Assembly: GCF_001421515.1 (NCBI RefSeq)
Contig: NZ_LMKM01000004.1
Coordinates: 62,001 to 126,000 of the forward strand
Length of the DNA: 64,000 nt
Origin: Pedobacter sp. Leaf216
Lineage (GTDB): Bacteria; Bacteroidota; Bacteroidia; Sphingobacteriales; Sphingobacteriaceae
Reading direction: 5' to 3'
The notes beneath the pieces are model-generated. The model saw only the letters and a program-made list of their open reading frames with translations, was not told where the DNA came from and did not search any database. Both the position numbers and the translations under genes were made by a program. Shown here in pieces: positions 43,917 to 52,983 of the stretch. Position 1 is the first letter of the stretch. Each line of letters starts with the position of its first letter.

Positions 43917-43954
43917 AACGCCATAAACTCAACTGTTTATGGCGTTATTTTTTA
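43917..43954 (+). terminator. Rho-independent terminator after fabD
   Basis: AACGCCATAAAC and GTTTATGGCGTT form a perfect 12-base stem around TCAACT, followed by a T-rich run. It separates fabD from the large kinase gene. Confidence 0.9.
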
Positions 43955-43979
43955 TCAATATTAATATCTTTATCATTAG

Positions 43980-46900
43980 ATGAAAATGAGCTTTGGTGTA
44001 AAAATAAGGTTTCTTTTGCTCGTTTTGGGCTGTTGCTTAATTGTGACTTCTATTTCGTTAAGCCATTTTACAACAAAAAGCGAATTGCTTGACCGTGATG
44101 CAGAAGAAATTCAGCAAAACCTTTCGATAAAGGAAAAAGCGGTGCAAAATTTCCTGGCAAATAAGAAAGAAGTAGCCAAAGCCAAACAATTTCATACTAA
44201 TCCAAAAAATGCGCTAGATTTTATTGAATCTTTTCGCGAAAAGAGTGGCATAAACTTATTAACCTACCAAAATAGCCAGCTTAAGTTTTGGAGCACCTAT
44301 AAAGTGTCTGATATTGATCCGAATACGATAAAAGAAGGTAGTTCTGTATTGTTTTTCTCCAATGGCTGGTATGAGGTAATAAAAAGCACGCAAGGTAATT
44401 TTAGCCTTATTTTTCTAATCTCTATCCAGTCTCAGTATCCTTTTAAAGAAACGCAATACTTTAAAAACGATATCGACCCAATTTTATCCAAAACCAAGTT
44501 GTTAACCTTTGCATCTTTTACTGATAAGGATGTATATGTGATTAAAAGTGTTGACAATAAATTTCTTTTCGGGCTGAAGGTTAAATCCGGTTATGCAGAA
44601 ACTTATTATTCTGGTACACAGTTGTGGCTTTTTGTTGCCGGGATGCTGTGCATCTGTATGTTTTTTAACTCTTTAAGCTCGCTTATTGCCAGGCGCGGCC
44701 ACATTGCATGGGGCACCTTTTTGCTGCTTTTTTTCTTCCTGGCTTTTCGGTTATCAGATTTATATTACGGGTGGTTTAACCATCGGTTTATTTTAGAGTT
44801 ATTCGATCCGCGGATTTATGCCGATAGCTTTTTAATGCCTTCACTGGGCGATTTCCTGCTGAATGTAATTGTACTCACCTGGCTGCTCTTATTTATGTAT
44901 AACCATAAGGAGCAATATCAGTTTCCCGAATCAATTAAACGGAATAAAATAATAGGCTTAATTATCCAGGCAGTTTTACTGGTATTAATTGGCCGGATAG
45001 TTTGGGATACAGATGATATTTTTTTCGGATTGATCTTTAATTCCAAAATCAATTTCGATATCGTAAATATTTTAAAACTGAGTGGAACCAGCTGGGTAGG
45101 CATCGTCATTTTATGTTTGGCCTGGTTTCAGATTTACCTCATAACGGTTATTTCGGCAACAGTAAGCAAACAGCTGAATGTTACAAACAGGGAGCGGCTA
45201 ATAATTTTTCTAATTGGGTTTGCTGGTGTTTTTGTGTACAAGCTCGTTGTAGATTTTAATGCATTTTTTATTGTTTTTGCACTTGCTTTATTTATTGTTG
45301 CGCGGGCGGTTTATGTGAAAGAGCAAAACTTTTCGATAGGGATGTTTGCCATTGTTTTTTTCTGCCTGGCCTTTAATACCTCAATTAAATATACGCGGTA
45401 TAAAGATTTTAAAGAAAGAAGCTTACGCGAACCGCTTGCACGTAAAGTACAGTCATCAGAAGATCCGAATGCCATTGTTGCGCTTGGTGCTTTAGGAAAT
45501 GAAATAGTTAAAGATGATTTTTTGGTGCGGTATTTTGATCAGGACCGGACCGGAAATTATTCTGTGCTTAAAAATCACATTAAAGATTATTTGGATGGTT
45601 ATTTAAACAGGTATGATTATCAGATTTATCCTTACGATAAATCAGGTGTTATAATTGGCAGTTCTGATAGTCCTCCGATTAATAAATACAAAAACCTGGT
45701 AGAAGCTGGCTCTGTTAAAATAGATGGTTCTAACTTTTTTTATCAGGTAAATAATACTTTCGGTTACCAGGATTATTTCGGGATAATTTCTGTTGTAGAT
45801 CAAGGCAATTTATTGGGTACATTGGTTATCGAGCTTCGATCTAAGCCTTATAATTATAATAACCGTCTTCCGGATCTTTTAGGTGATCAGAGATTGATGA
45901 AAGATGAGGATTTTAAAGGTTATTCCATTGCATTGTACAGTAATAATAAACTCCTCAACCAATCTGGTAACTACACCTATCCTTTAGATGGAAGCATATT
46001 TAAAGGCAGAAAAGATGATTTTATTACCATAAGCGATGACCAACTCCACTACAGCCATTTAATTTATAAGCCATCTGATAGCAAAATGGTAATTATCAGC
46101 AGGGAGAAAGTTGATTACCTGGAGCGATTGGCAGCCCTTTCTTTCTTTTTTCTGGTATTTATCATTTTTTCAATATTGCTTTATGGCTTAATCTGGCTTA
46201 TTAAAAACCTGGATGACGATAAAGTAGGTTGGTTCAGTATAAACAGGTCGTTAATGATCAATGCCAATAAGATTCTTTACAAAACCAGAATCCAGGTGTC
46301 GATTGTACTTTCTGTTGTGGCAACATTGGTAATTGTTGGCTGGGTAACTTATTATTACATGAACCTTGAATACCGCGGTCAGCAAGATGCAATATTAAAG
46401 GATAAGATAAGAAAGGTGCAGCAAAACTTCGAAAAACAGGTTTTTAGCAATGGAATAATCACAAATGATGAGAACGCAATAGCCGATTTTAACAACTTTG
46501 CAGATATTAACAATGCAGATTTGAATTTATATGATTTGAACGGCAATTTATTGATGACTACCTATCCCAAGCTGTATAATTATAAAATTATTGGTAAAAA
46601 GATGGGACCGAAAGCCTTCTTTTCATTGAGTGGTTTGCACCGTTCGGAATATATAAATCCTAAAGAAAATATTGGGAATTTAATTTATGCGGCTGCTTAT
46701 GCACCAATCAGAAACGCACAGAATAAAACCATTGCATATATCGGTTTGCCAAATTATTCAAACGAAGAAGAATATACCGATAAAATTGCGCTTTTTGTAA
46801 GCAATCTGATCAATATTTATGCACTCGTTTTTGTAGCCATTGGTGTACTTGCCGTATTTTTGGCCAACCAAATCACCAGTCCTTTAACACTAATACAGGA

Positions 46901-47714
46901 AAGCATTAGTAAAACAAAAATTGGCCAGCGTAACGAACCAATTGTGTGGCGCAGGCATGATGAAATTGGCTCTTTAATTAAAGAATATAACAATATGATT
47001 TCGGCACTGGAGGCTAGTGCGCTTAAGCTGGCAAGATCTGAGCGTGAAAGTGCCTGGCGCGAAATGGCCAAACAGGTTGCCCATGAAATTAAAAACCCGC
47101 TAACACCTTTAAAACTGGGTGTTCAATTGCTGGAGAAATCATGGAAAGAGAAAGATCCAAATTTTGAGTTAAAGTTTAATAAGTTTAGCAAATCGTTTAT
47201 AGAACAAATTGACAGTCTTTCGAAGATTGCTTCCGAATTTTCGAACTTTGCAAAAATGCCTGATACCAACCTGGAACGCCTTTCTTTGGTTCCAATAATT
47301 GAACAGGCAAGAGAGGTATTTAAAAGTACAGAAAATGTAACGATTGATGTGCTGAATAAAAGTGACCGTGATATCGAAATTATGGCCGATCATGATCAGC
47401 TTTTAAGAACCTTTAATAACTTGCTTAAAAATGCCATTGAAGCCATTGATGAAGAAACTTTATGCTGCATTTCCATTGTGGTATACATTGATGCGCAAAA
47501 TGCATATATCGAGATTAAAGATAATGGTAAAGGTATCCCTTTAACCTTACACGATAAGATTTTTGTACCAAACTTTACCACCAAAACTTCGGGCACTGGC
47601 TTAGGGTTGGCTTTTGTAAAGCAAGCGGTTGAAAATGCTGGCGGGTCGGTTAAATTTACGTCAATAGCAGGCTTGGGAACTACGTTTTATTTGAATTTCC
47701 CTTTAGCTAAATAA
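43980..47714 (+). CDS. Large polytopic NtrY-like sensor histidine kinase
   Basis: 1244-residue membrane kinase. One helix is near residues 8-28, followed by an extracytoplasmic part (about 30-210). A cluster of about eight helices lies at 213-470. A second extracytoplasmic domain (about 480-710) is bounded by a helix near 720-745. Another helix is near 770-792. A third extracytoplasmic part (about 795-930) is closed by a helix near 935-960. HAMP follows (about 960-1010), then HisKA with VAHEIKNPLTPLKLGVQLLE (His about 1035) and HATPase_c with NLLKNAIEAI, DNGKGI and GTGLGLAF. The NPLTP form is typical of NtrY-type kinases. No response regulator gene is adjacent. It is far longer than usual NtrY (about 700-770). 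Confidence 0.85.
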   Translation: MKMSFGVKIRFLLLVLGCCLIVTSISLSHFTTKSELLDRDAEEIQQNLSIKEKAVQNFLANKKEVAKAKQFHTNPKNALDFIESFREKSGINLLTYQNSQLKFWSTYKVSDIDPNTIKEGSSVLFFSNGWYEVIKSTQGNFSLIFLISIQSQYPFKETQYFKNDIDPILSKTKLLTFASFTDKDVYVIKSVDNKFLFGLKVKSGYAETYYSGTQLWLFVAGMLCICMFFNSLSSLIARRGHIAWGTFLLLFFFLAFRLSDLYYGWFNHRFILELFDPRIYADSFLMPSLGDFLLNVIVLTWLLLFMYNHKEQYQFPESIKRNKIIGLIIQAVLLVLIGRIVWDTDDIFFGLIFNSKINFDIVNILKLSGTSWVGIVILCLAWFQIYLITVISATVSKQLNVTNRERLIIFLIGFAGVFVYKLVVDFNAFFIVFALALFIVARAVYVKEQNFSIGMFAIVFFCLAFNTSIKYTRYKDFKERSLREPLARKVQSSEDPNAIVALGALGNEIVKDDFLVRYFDQDRTGNYSVLKNHIKDYLDGYLNRYDYQIYPYDKSGVIIGSSDSPPINKYKNLVEAGSVKIDGSNFFYQVNNTFGYQDYFGIISVVDQGNLLGTLVIELRSKPYNYNNRLPDLLGDQRLMKDEDFKGYSIALYSNNKLLNQSGNYTYPLDGSIFKGRKDDFITISDDQLHYSHLIYKPSDSKMVIISREKVDYLERLAALSFFFLVFIIFSILLYGLIWLIKNLDDDKVGWFSINRSLMINANKILYKTRIQVSIVLSVVATLVIVGWVTYYYMNLEYRGQQDAILKDKIRKVQQNFEKQVFSNGIITNDENAIADFNNFADINNADLNLYDLNGNLLMTTYPKLYNYKIIGKKMGPKAFFSLSGLHRSEYINPKENIGNLIYAAAYAPIRNAQNKTIAYIGLPNYSNEEEYTDKIALFVSNLINIYALVFVAIGVLAVFLANQITSPLTLIQESISKTKIGQRNEPIVWRRHDEIGSLIKEYNNMISALEASALKLARSERESAWREMAKQVAHEIKNPLTPLKLGVQLLEKSWKEKDPNFELKFNKFSKSFIEQIDSLSKIASEFSNFAKMPDTNLERLSLVPIIEQAREVFKSTENVTIDVLNKSDRDIEIMADHDQLLRTFNNLLKNAIEAIDEETLCCISIVVYIDAQNAYIEIKDNGKGIPLTLHDKIFVPNFTTKTSGTGLGLAFVKQAVENAGGSVKFTSIAGLGTTFYLNFPLAK

Positions 47715-47745
47715 AAAATAAAGATTGGTTAATATGGTGCTGATT

Positions 47746-48714
47746 TTACCTCAATTCTACTTGAGCTTTGCCCATGGTGTTGCCATCAGCATATAAAATT
47801 ACGGTATAAATCCCCTTAATAAAAGGTTTTGGATTTGCCCAGTCGATAACATAGGTGCTATCGTCGTTATTGTAATTGATAAAAATAGAATGGCTGAACT
47901 GCATTTCCTGTCCATCAGCCTCGAAACGGTTGCCTTCGTCGGCCAATAAATTTCCGGCAGGATCAAATACCCTTAAATAAATGTTGTGATGGCCTTTTTC
48001 TGCCAGTTGATTGGGAATAATATTAAACCTTACGCTTAATTTTTCGGCAGTGGATGATTTTGTTACTTCAACTTTTTTGCCGCTCGATTTGGTTCTGAAG
48101 GCAATAATTTCGGCAGTTTGCAATTTTAATGCTGCTGCGGTTCTAACTTTCGCGTTTAAACTCGAATTCTCATTTTCGAGATTTGAAGCCTTATTACTGA
48201 TATTTTTCAGTGTATTTTCTAAGCTATCGCGACTGTTTTTTAGAAAAATGTTATCTTTTTGTAGCTGGATAATCTGATCGTTGTAATTTTTTACAAAAGT
48301 TTTAAGCTCGTTTATCTGCGCATTGGCTTTATCAAGCTCGCCCTGTGTGATCTGATTTTTTTCTAAGGCAACCTTAAGTTCATCAATTTTTTCGCGGGCT
48401 AATTTTTGCTCTTCAACAAGTTTATCGTTTAGGTCTAAATTTAAGGCATTCACTTTATCCAGCTCAACCTCAATCTTTTCTACCTCAAGCCTTAGCTTAT
48501 CTTTTTCTGTGCTAACGGTAACAAATCTTTCGCTCTGCTTTCGATCTTTAAAAAATAAGTAGGCATTTGTGCCAATTAAAGCCGCAATAACGATGACCAG
48601 GAAGTAAATTTTGTTTCTATCACCCTTATTAATCTTTTGTGGTTCCATTTTTAATAACGCTGTATCTTCTTTAATTAATATACTTTTGTTCTCCATAGGT
48701 AAATGGGTATACAC
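47746..48714 (-). CDS. Membrane-anchored coiled-coil protein of unknown function
   Basis: The 322-residue protein has a short cytoplasmic N-terminus, one membrane helix (about 34-54; NKIYFLVIVIAALIGTNAYL), a long coiled coil (about 60-190; heptads such as VEKIEVELDKVNALNLDLND and LEKNQITQGELDKANAQINE), then a beta-rich C-terminal domain (LSVRFNIIPNQLAEKGHHNI to AQVELR). The methionine at residue 7 (48696) is an alternative start, MENKSIL. The C-terminal domain lies outside the cytoplasm and may sense or bind envelope components. It is convergent with the large kinase gene (31 bases apart). No named family is recognised. Confidence 0.72.
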   Translation of the reverse strand: MYTHLPMENKSILIKEDTALLKMEPQKINKGDRNKIYFLVIVIAALIGTNAYLFFKDRKQSERFVTVSTEKDKLRLEVEKIEVELDKVNALNLDLNDKLVEEQKLAREKIDELKVALEKNQITQGELDKANAQINELKTFVKNYNDQIIQLQKDNIFLKNSRDSLENTLKNISNKASNLENENSSLNAKVRTAAALKLQTAEIIAFRTKSSGKKVEVTKSSTAEKLSVRFNIIPNQLAEKGHHNIYLRVFDPAGNLLADEGNRFEADGQEMQFSHSIFINYNNDDSTYVIDWANPKPFIKGIYTVILYADGNTMGKAQVELR

Positions 48715-48853
48715 AATTAATTTTAGCAGGGCGCAAATTAAAATTTTTTAAAAACTTATAAGAGTTTTTAAAAAAAATCGTTTACTTGCTAATGTTGATT
48801 TGTATTCAAATTAACACAAACACACAACCTGAGTAAAAAATAAGACAGAAATA

Positions 48854-50398
48854 ATGCTTAAAAACTTCCTATACGCACTTTTATCTTTAATCGTAGTACC
48901 TTATATATTAAATGCACAACCTTTATCAAAAATTGCACCAAAAAGGGAGTTTAGGGGTGTTTGGGTGGCTACAGTTACCAATATCGACTGGCCATCGCGG
49001 CCGGGTTTAAGCATCGATCAACAAAAGCAAGAGCTGATCGGGATTTTGGAGCGGCATAAAAGTCAAGGCATGAATGCTATAATTTTGCAGGTAAGGCCAG
49101 CCGCTGATGCTTTTTACGCAAAATCGAGAGAGCCATGGAGCCAGTGGTTAATGGGTAAACAGGGATTGGCTCCTGCTCCTGGTTACGATCCGTTGGCTTT
49201 TGCCATTAAAGAGGCTCATTTTAGAGGGATGGAGCTTCACGCCTGGTTTAACCCTTACAGGGCGAGTATGAGCAGTTCTGCTGTATTGAGCGAAGACCAT
49301 GCTTACCGTAAACATCCAGATTGGTTTTTTACTTACGGCGGCAAAAAACAGTTCGATCCAGGTATCCCTGATGTTAGGGAATATATTGTTCAGGTAATTT
49401 TAGATGTGGTGAAAGGGTATGATGTAGATGGAATCCATTTCGACGATTATTTTTATCCGTATAAGGTTGAAGGACAAACAATTAACGACAGCAATACTTT
49501 TTACAAATACCCAAATAACATTTCGGATATTAAAGATTGGAGGCGGAACAATGTTGATTTACTGATTAAACAGCTGGATGACAGTATTCACCACTATAAA
49601 AAATGGGTTAAATTCGGAATCAGTCCGTTTGGTATCTGGAAAAACAAATATGAAGATCCGGAAGGTTCTGCAACAAGTGGTTTATCCAATTATGCTGAGC
49701 TTTTTGCCGATAGCCGTAAATGGGTAAGGGAAGGCTGGGTAGATTACATCAATCCTCAAATTTATTTTACGTTTACCAGAAGGGTTGCGCCTTATGGTAC
49801 CCTGGTTGATTGGTGGAGCAATAATACTTATGGCCGGCATGTTTACATTGGCCAGGGTGCTTACCTGGTTAATTCGCGTGCAGAAGCCGCCTGGAAAAAT
49901 TTAAGCGAAATTCCGAATCAGATCAGGTACATTAGAAATAATAACCGAATTCAGGGAAGTGTTTATTTTAGTTCAAAATCTTTAAGCACGGTGGCAAAGG
50001 CTGTTGGCGATTCGTTAAAGAATGATTTTTACAAATACCCTGCCCTGCCTCCTCAAATGCCCTGGTTGGATGATGTACCACCTAATGAACCATTGGCCTT
50101 AACAGCAGATGCGTTAAAGGACGGCGTTCATTTAAAATGGCAACTTCCTTTAAAAGCGAAAGATGGCGAAACGGCTTCGGGTTTTGTAATTTACCGTTTT
50201 AGCGAAGGAGAAAAGATTTCTGTGCTCGATCCTAAATATATTATTAAAATAAGTTTTGAAGATTATCTTTCATTTATCGATACAAGTGTAGAAAGCGGAA
50301 AACGTTACAGCTATCTTGTAACTGCTTTGGATCGATTAAAGAATGAAAGTGAGCCGAGTGGTCCGGTGGGGATAGAGGTGCCTTTAGCTAAAGAATAA
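48854..50398 (+). CDS. Family 10-like glycosyl hydrolase (GHL10, DUF187-type) with fibronectin-like tail
   Basis: Predicted secreted glycosidase of 514 residues. A signal peptide ends near residue 22 (NAQPLSK). The GHL10 domain (about 33-370) opens REFRGVWVATVTNIDWPSRP and has GMNAIILQVRPAADAFYAKS, GMELHAWFNPYRA and VDGIHFDDYFYPY, all signature blocks of the group. The C-terminal about 100 residues (PLALTADALKDGVHLKWQLP to GIEVPLA) resemble a fibronectin type III module. Some members act on peptidoglycan or related glycans, which would fit the amino-sugar genes that follow on the other strand. It is convergent with the LacI gene (8 bases between the stops). The substrate is not proven. Confidence 0.88.
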   Translation: MLKNFLYALLSLIVVPYILNAQPLSKIAPKREFRGVWVATVTNIDWPSRPGLSIDQQKQELIGILERHKSQGMNAIILQVRPAADAFYAKSREPWSQWLMGKQGLAPAPGYDPLAFAIKEAHFRGMELHAWFNPYRASMSSSAVLSEDHAYRKHPDWFFTYGGKKQFDPGIPDVREYIVQVILDVVKGYDVDGIHFDDYFYPYKVEGQTINDSNTFYKYPNNISDIKDWRRNNVDLLIKQLDDSIHHYKKWVKFGISPFGIWKNKYEDPEGSATSGLSNYAELFADSRKWVREGWVDYINPQIYFTFTRRVAPYGTLVDWWSNNTYGRHVYIGQGAYLVNSRAEAAWKNLSEIPNQIRYIRNNNRIQGSVYFSSKSLSTVAKAVGDSLKNDFYKYPALPPQMPWLDDVPPNEPLALTADALKDGVHLKWQLPLKAKDGETASGFVIYRFSEGEKISVLDPKYIIKISFEDYLSFIDTSVESGKRYSYLVTALDRLKNESEPSGPVGIEVPLAKE

Positions 50399-50406
50399 TA
50401 CGAATA

Positions 50407-51426
50407 TTAATCTGTTTTATTAGTTGATTCCCGATCTACAACGGCAGGATCGATTACGATGTGTTCCATGTTGGCATATGGGTTTTGCTGACTGACCATT
50501 TTGAGGAACATTTTAGCGCATTCTTTGCCCATTTGAGGTGCATGCTGATCGATAGTTGATAGATTTGGGGTGATATAGGCAGAGAAAGCCTCATTTGCAA
50601 ATCCGATTACACCAACTTCTGGCGGCGTTTCATCAATTTCTTTAAGTTTTTTAATTACCCCCAAAGCTGTAAAATCATCACCGGCAATAATGGCGTCGGG
50701 TTTGTTTTTGCTGCGCATTAATTTGCCTGCGCCAAAACGGCCATCTTTTATTGATAGGCCTCCAAAAATAATGTGTTCATTTGAAAGCGGGAGCTGATGA
50801 TCTGCGAGCGCAGATTTATATCCCTCTAAACGATCGTTAAAGATCTTAATCTGGTGAATGGTGGTAATAAAGGCAATTTTCTTATATCCCTTATCAATTA
50901 AGTGTTTGGTAGCGATATAACCAGCATTAAAATCATCGAGTGTAATGGTAGGCACATTTAAATCGACGTTTACACGGTCGAATAATATCAAGGGTTTGTT
51001 TTGTTTAATAATTTCGGCAAAATGCGAAACATCTTGTGTTTCTAAAGAGAGGGAAGCCATAATGCCATCTACCTGTGCTTCTAATAAGGTTCTTACGCCA
51101 TTTATTTCGTTTTCTACAGATTCATTTGATTGATAAATAATAACGCGGTAACCGCTGTCTTTTAAACCATCCTCGATGCAATGAATAATGGATGCAAAAA
51201 AATGAGCCTGTACACTTGGTACAATTACGCCAATAATGTAGGTTTTGCCCGATTTTAGGGCAGAAGCAAGCTTGTTTGGACTATAATCTAACTTTTTAGC
51301 CATTTCTACAACCGCTTTCCTTGTGGTATCGCTTATTGCCGGAAAGCCACTAAGTGCTCTTGAAACTGTAGAAACAGTAACATTCAACTCCTTAGCGATA
51401 TCGTATATGGTGGTTTTCTTTTTCAA
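50407..51426 (-). CDS. LacI-family transcriptional regulator
   Basis: Sugar-responsive DNA-binding regulator of 339 residues. The N-terminal helix-turn-helix is at about 3-25 (TTIYDIAKELNVTVSTVSRA), followed by the hinge ALSGFPAI and SPNKLASALKSGKTYIIGVI, and a periplasmic-binding-protein-like domain to the C-terminus (DGIMASLSLETQD; GVIGFANEAFSAYITPNLST). It lies at the 3' end of a minus-strand run with the NagX-like gene upstream by 35 bases. The likely effector is a sugar or amino sugar phosphate, by context. No operator was identified with certainty. Confidence 0.92.
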   Translation of the reverse strand: MKKKTTIYDIAKELNVTVSTVSRALSGFPAISDTTRKAVVEMAKKLDYSPNKLASALKSGKTYIIGVIVPSVQAHFFASIIHCIEDGLKDSGYRVIIYQSNESVENEINGVRTLLEAQVDGIMASLSLETQDVSHFAEIIKQNKPLILFDRVNVDLNVPTITLDDFNAGYIATKHLIDKGYKKIAFITTIHQIKIFNDRLEGYKSALADHQLPLSNEHIIFGGLSIKDGRFGAGKLMRSKNKPDAIIAGDDFTALGVIKKLKEIDETPPEVGVIGFANEAFSAYITPNLSTIDQHAPQMGKECAKMFLKMVSQQNPYANMEHIVIDPAVVDRESTNKTD

Positions 51427-51461
51427 TTGAGCAGGGTTCAGTCAATTATAGTTTAAATTTA

Positions 51462-52622
51462 CTAAACCTTAATAATAATGTTCTTTTTATACATGAAATA
51501 TAACAGGATATAAAAGCCAAGCACATAAGTTATGGCCCACACGAGCGAGGCATTTATCGGACTGAAAAATGGAGTGTAACAAGTTTCGTAAAACCTCACC
51601 AATAAGCCGGTTTTTGTGCCGTCGGGATTGGTGAGCTGAATGAGGTTTAATACACGGGGCATTAAGCCCGCCAGGAAGAAAACAGTTATGGCATTTACAC
51701 CGTAAACAACAAAAGGTGTGGTAAATTTTTTATAACCCTGTACATCGATAATCCAGTAACAAAGGGCCAGGCCGATTGAGGCCAGTCCTCCGGCATAAAG
51801 TACGTAAGAGCTTGTCCACAATGCTTTATTGATCGGAAATTGTAAATCCCAAAGTAAACCTAAAATAACTGCTGTTATACCGGTAGTAAACAGCCAGGCA
51901 ACTTTGGTAGGGTTATCTACATCTTTTCTACGCATCCACACACCCACCAGTATTCCAAATAAGCAGGTTCCGATTGCAGGTAATGTACTTAAAATTCCTT
52001 CCGGATCCCAGGTTTTGGATGATGCCCAGGTATGTGCTTCAGTAAGTATACCCCTGTCAATCCAGGCTGCTAAATTGGTTTCTTTTTCCAGGTTAGGGTA
52101 ACCTACGCCAGGTACAGGAATAAAGGTCATTAATGCCCAATAAACAGCAAGTATTACAATGAGTGATCTGAAAATTGCCTTATTGGATACTTTGATAAAA
52201 ATAATACTGCTGATGATGAAAACAATGCCTATGCGTTGCAGTACGCCCAAAAGCCTAACGGTTTGAAAAGCCTCCCAGATGGATCTATGGTCAGTTATTG
52301 CGCTAATGATTTTTCCAAAAATAGCGAGGAAAAAACCAAGTAAATAGAGAATGATTCCACGTTTAATGGCTTTTCTAATGGTTTTATTATGGGTTGATGG
52401 ATCTGCTTTACTGCTGCTCATGGCAAAGGCAATTGATACACCAACTATCCATAAAAAGAACGGAAAGATCAAATCAGTAGGTGTACAGCCGTTCCATTCT
52501 GCGTGTTCTAACGGAGCGTAAATGTGGCCCCAACTGCCGGGGTTATTTACTAAAATCATTGCAGCTACAGTTAACCCCCGAAAAAAATCAAGAGATAACA
52601 ATCGTTGTTTAGGTTCGGTCAT
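51462..52622 (-). CDS. NagX/heparan-alpha-glucosaminide acetyltransferase-like membrane protein (DUF5009-type)
   Basis: Inner-membrane protein of 386 residues with about ten helices. It begins QRLLSLDFFRGLTVAAMILV and then NNPGSWGHIYAPLEHAEWNG, PTDLIFPFFLWIVGVSIAFA, the signature of the HGSNAT/NagX group, which includes the conserved His near the first loop. In eukaryotic lysosomes the related enzyme acetylates terminal glucosamine across the membrane using acetyl-CoA; bacterial members sit in chitin and N-acetylglucosamine loci as putative transporters or acyltransferases. It is in the same run as the LacI gene (35 bases upstream of it) and near the NagB-fusion gene, supporting amino-sugar metabolism. 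Confidence 0.88.
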   Translation of the reverse strand: MTEPKQRLLSLDFFRGLTVAAMILVNNPGSWGHIYAPLEHAEWNGCTPTDLIFPFFLWIVGVSIAFAMSSSKADPSTHNKTIRKAIKRGIILYLLGFFLAIFGKIISAITDHRSIWEAFQTVRLLGVLQRIGIVFIISSIIFIKVSNKAIFRSLIVILAVYWALMTFIPVPGVGYPNLEKETNLAAWIDRGILTEAHTWASSKTWDPEGILSTLPAIGTCLFGILVGVWMRRKDVDNPTKVAWLFTTGITAVILGLLWDLQFPINKALWTSSYVLYAGGLASIGLALCYWIIDVQGYKKFTTPFVVYGVNAITVFFLAGLMPRVLNLIQLTNPDGTKTGLLVRFYETCYTPFFSPINASLVWAITYVLGFYILLYFMYKKNIIIKV

Positions 52623-52983
52623 GGTTAACTGGTTAGGTTTGGCGAACTAATTTAGCCTATTGTTTTTAGATTGAGAAATTACTTACGAAGTTTAGGTAAA
52701 CAGTAGTGAAGATTACTTCTGAAAGCCATGGAAATCTTTATAAAGACTTTCTGATTTTGCTGCTTACAGGTATCGAGACTTCGGAGGTTTGGCCAAAGCG
52801 AAAACTCACTTTTCGGTGACTTTATTTTTATTAATGCAAAGTTCTGGAGGTGAGCAACTTCTTGATTTTTTATTAAACCTTATAAATATTTTTCATTAGC
52901 GGTTTTTTGAACATATGATGCTTGGGCAAAAAAAATCCTGCTTTGAATAATCAAAGCAGGACTGGATTTATTTTAAATTTCAA
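52623..52983. other. 361-base gap, mostly featureless, with a terminator
   Basis: No ORF supported. The end nearest the NagB-fusion gene holds its terminator (52927-52962). The remainder, presumably including the promoter of the NagX-like gene, shows no clear TANNTTTG on the minus strand. Confidence 0.5.
52927..52962 (-). terminator. Rho-independent terminator of the nagB-fusion gene
   Basis: TCCTGCTTTGA and TCAAAGCAGGA form an 11-base stem with a four-base loop. On the minus strand it is followed by a T run of at least seven bases, about 20 bases past the stop. Confidence 0.9.
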
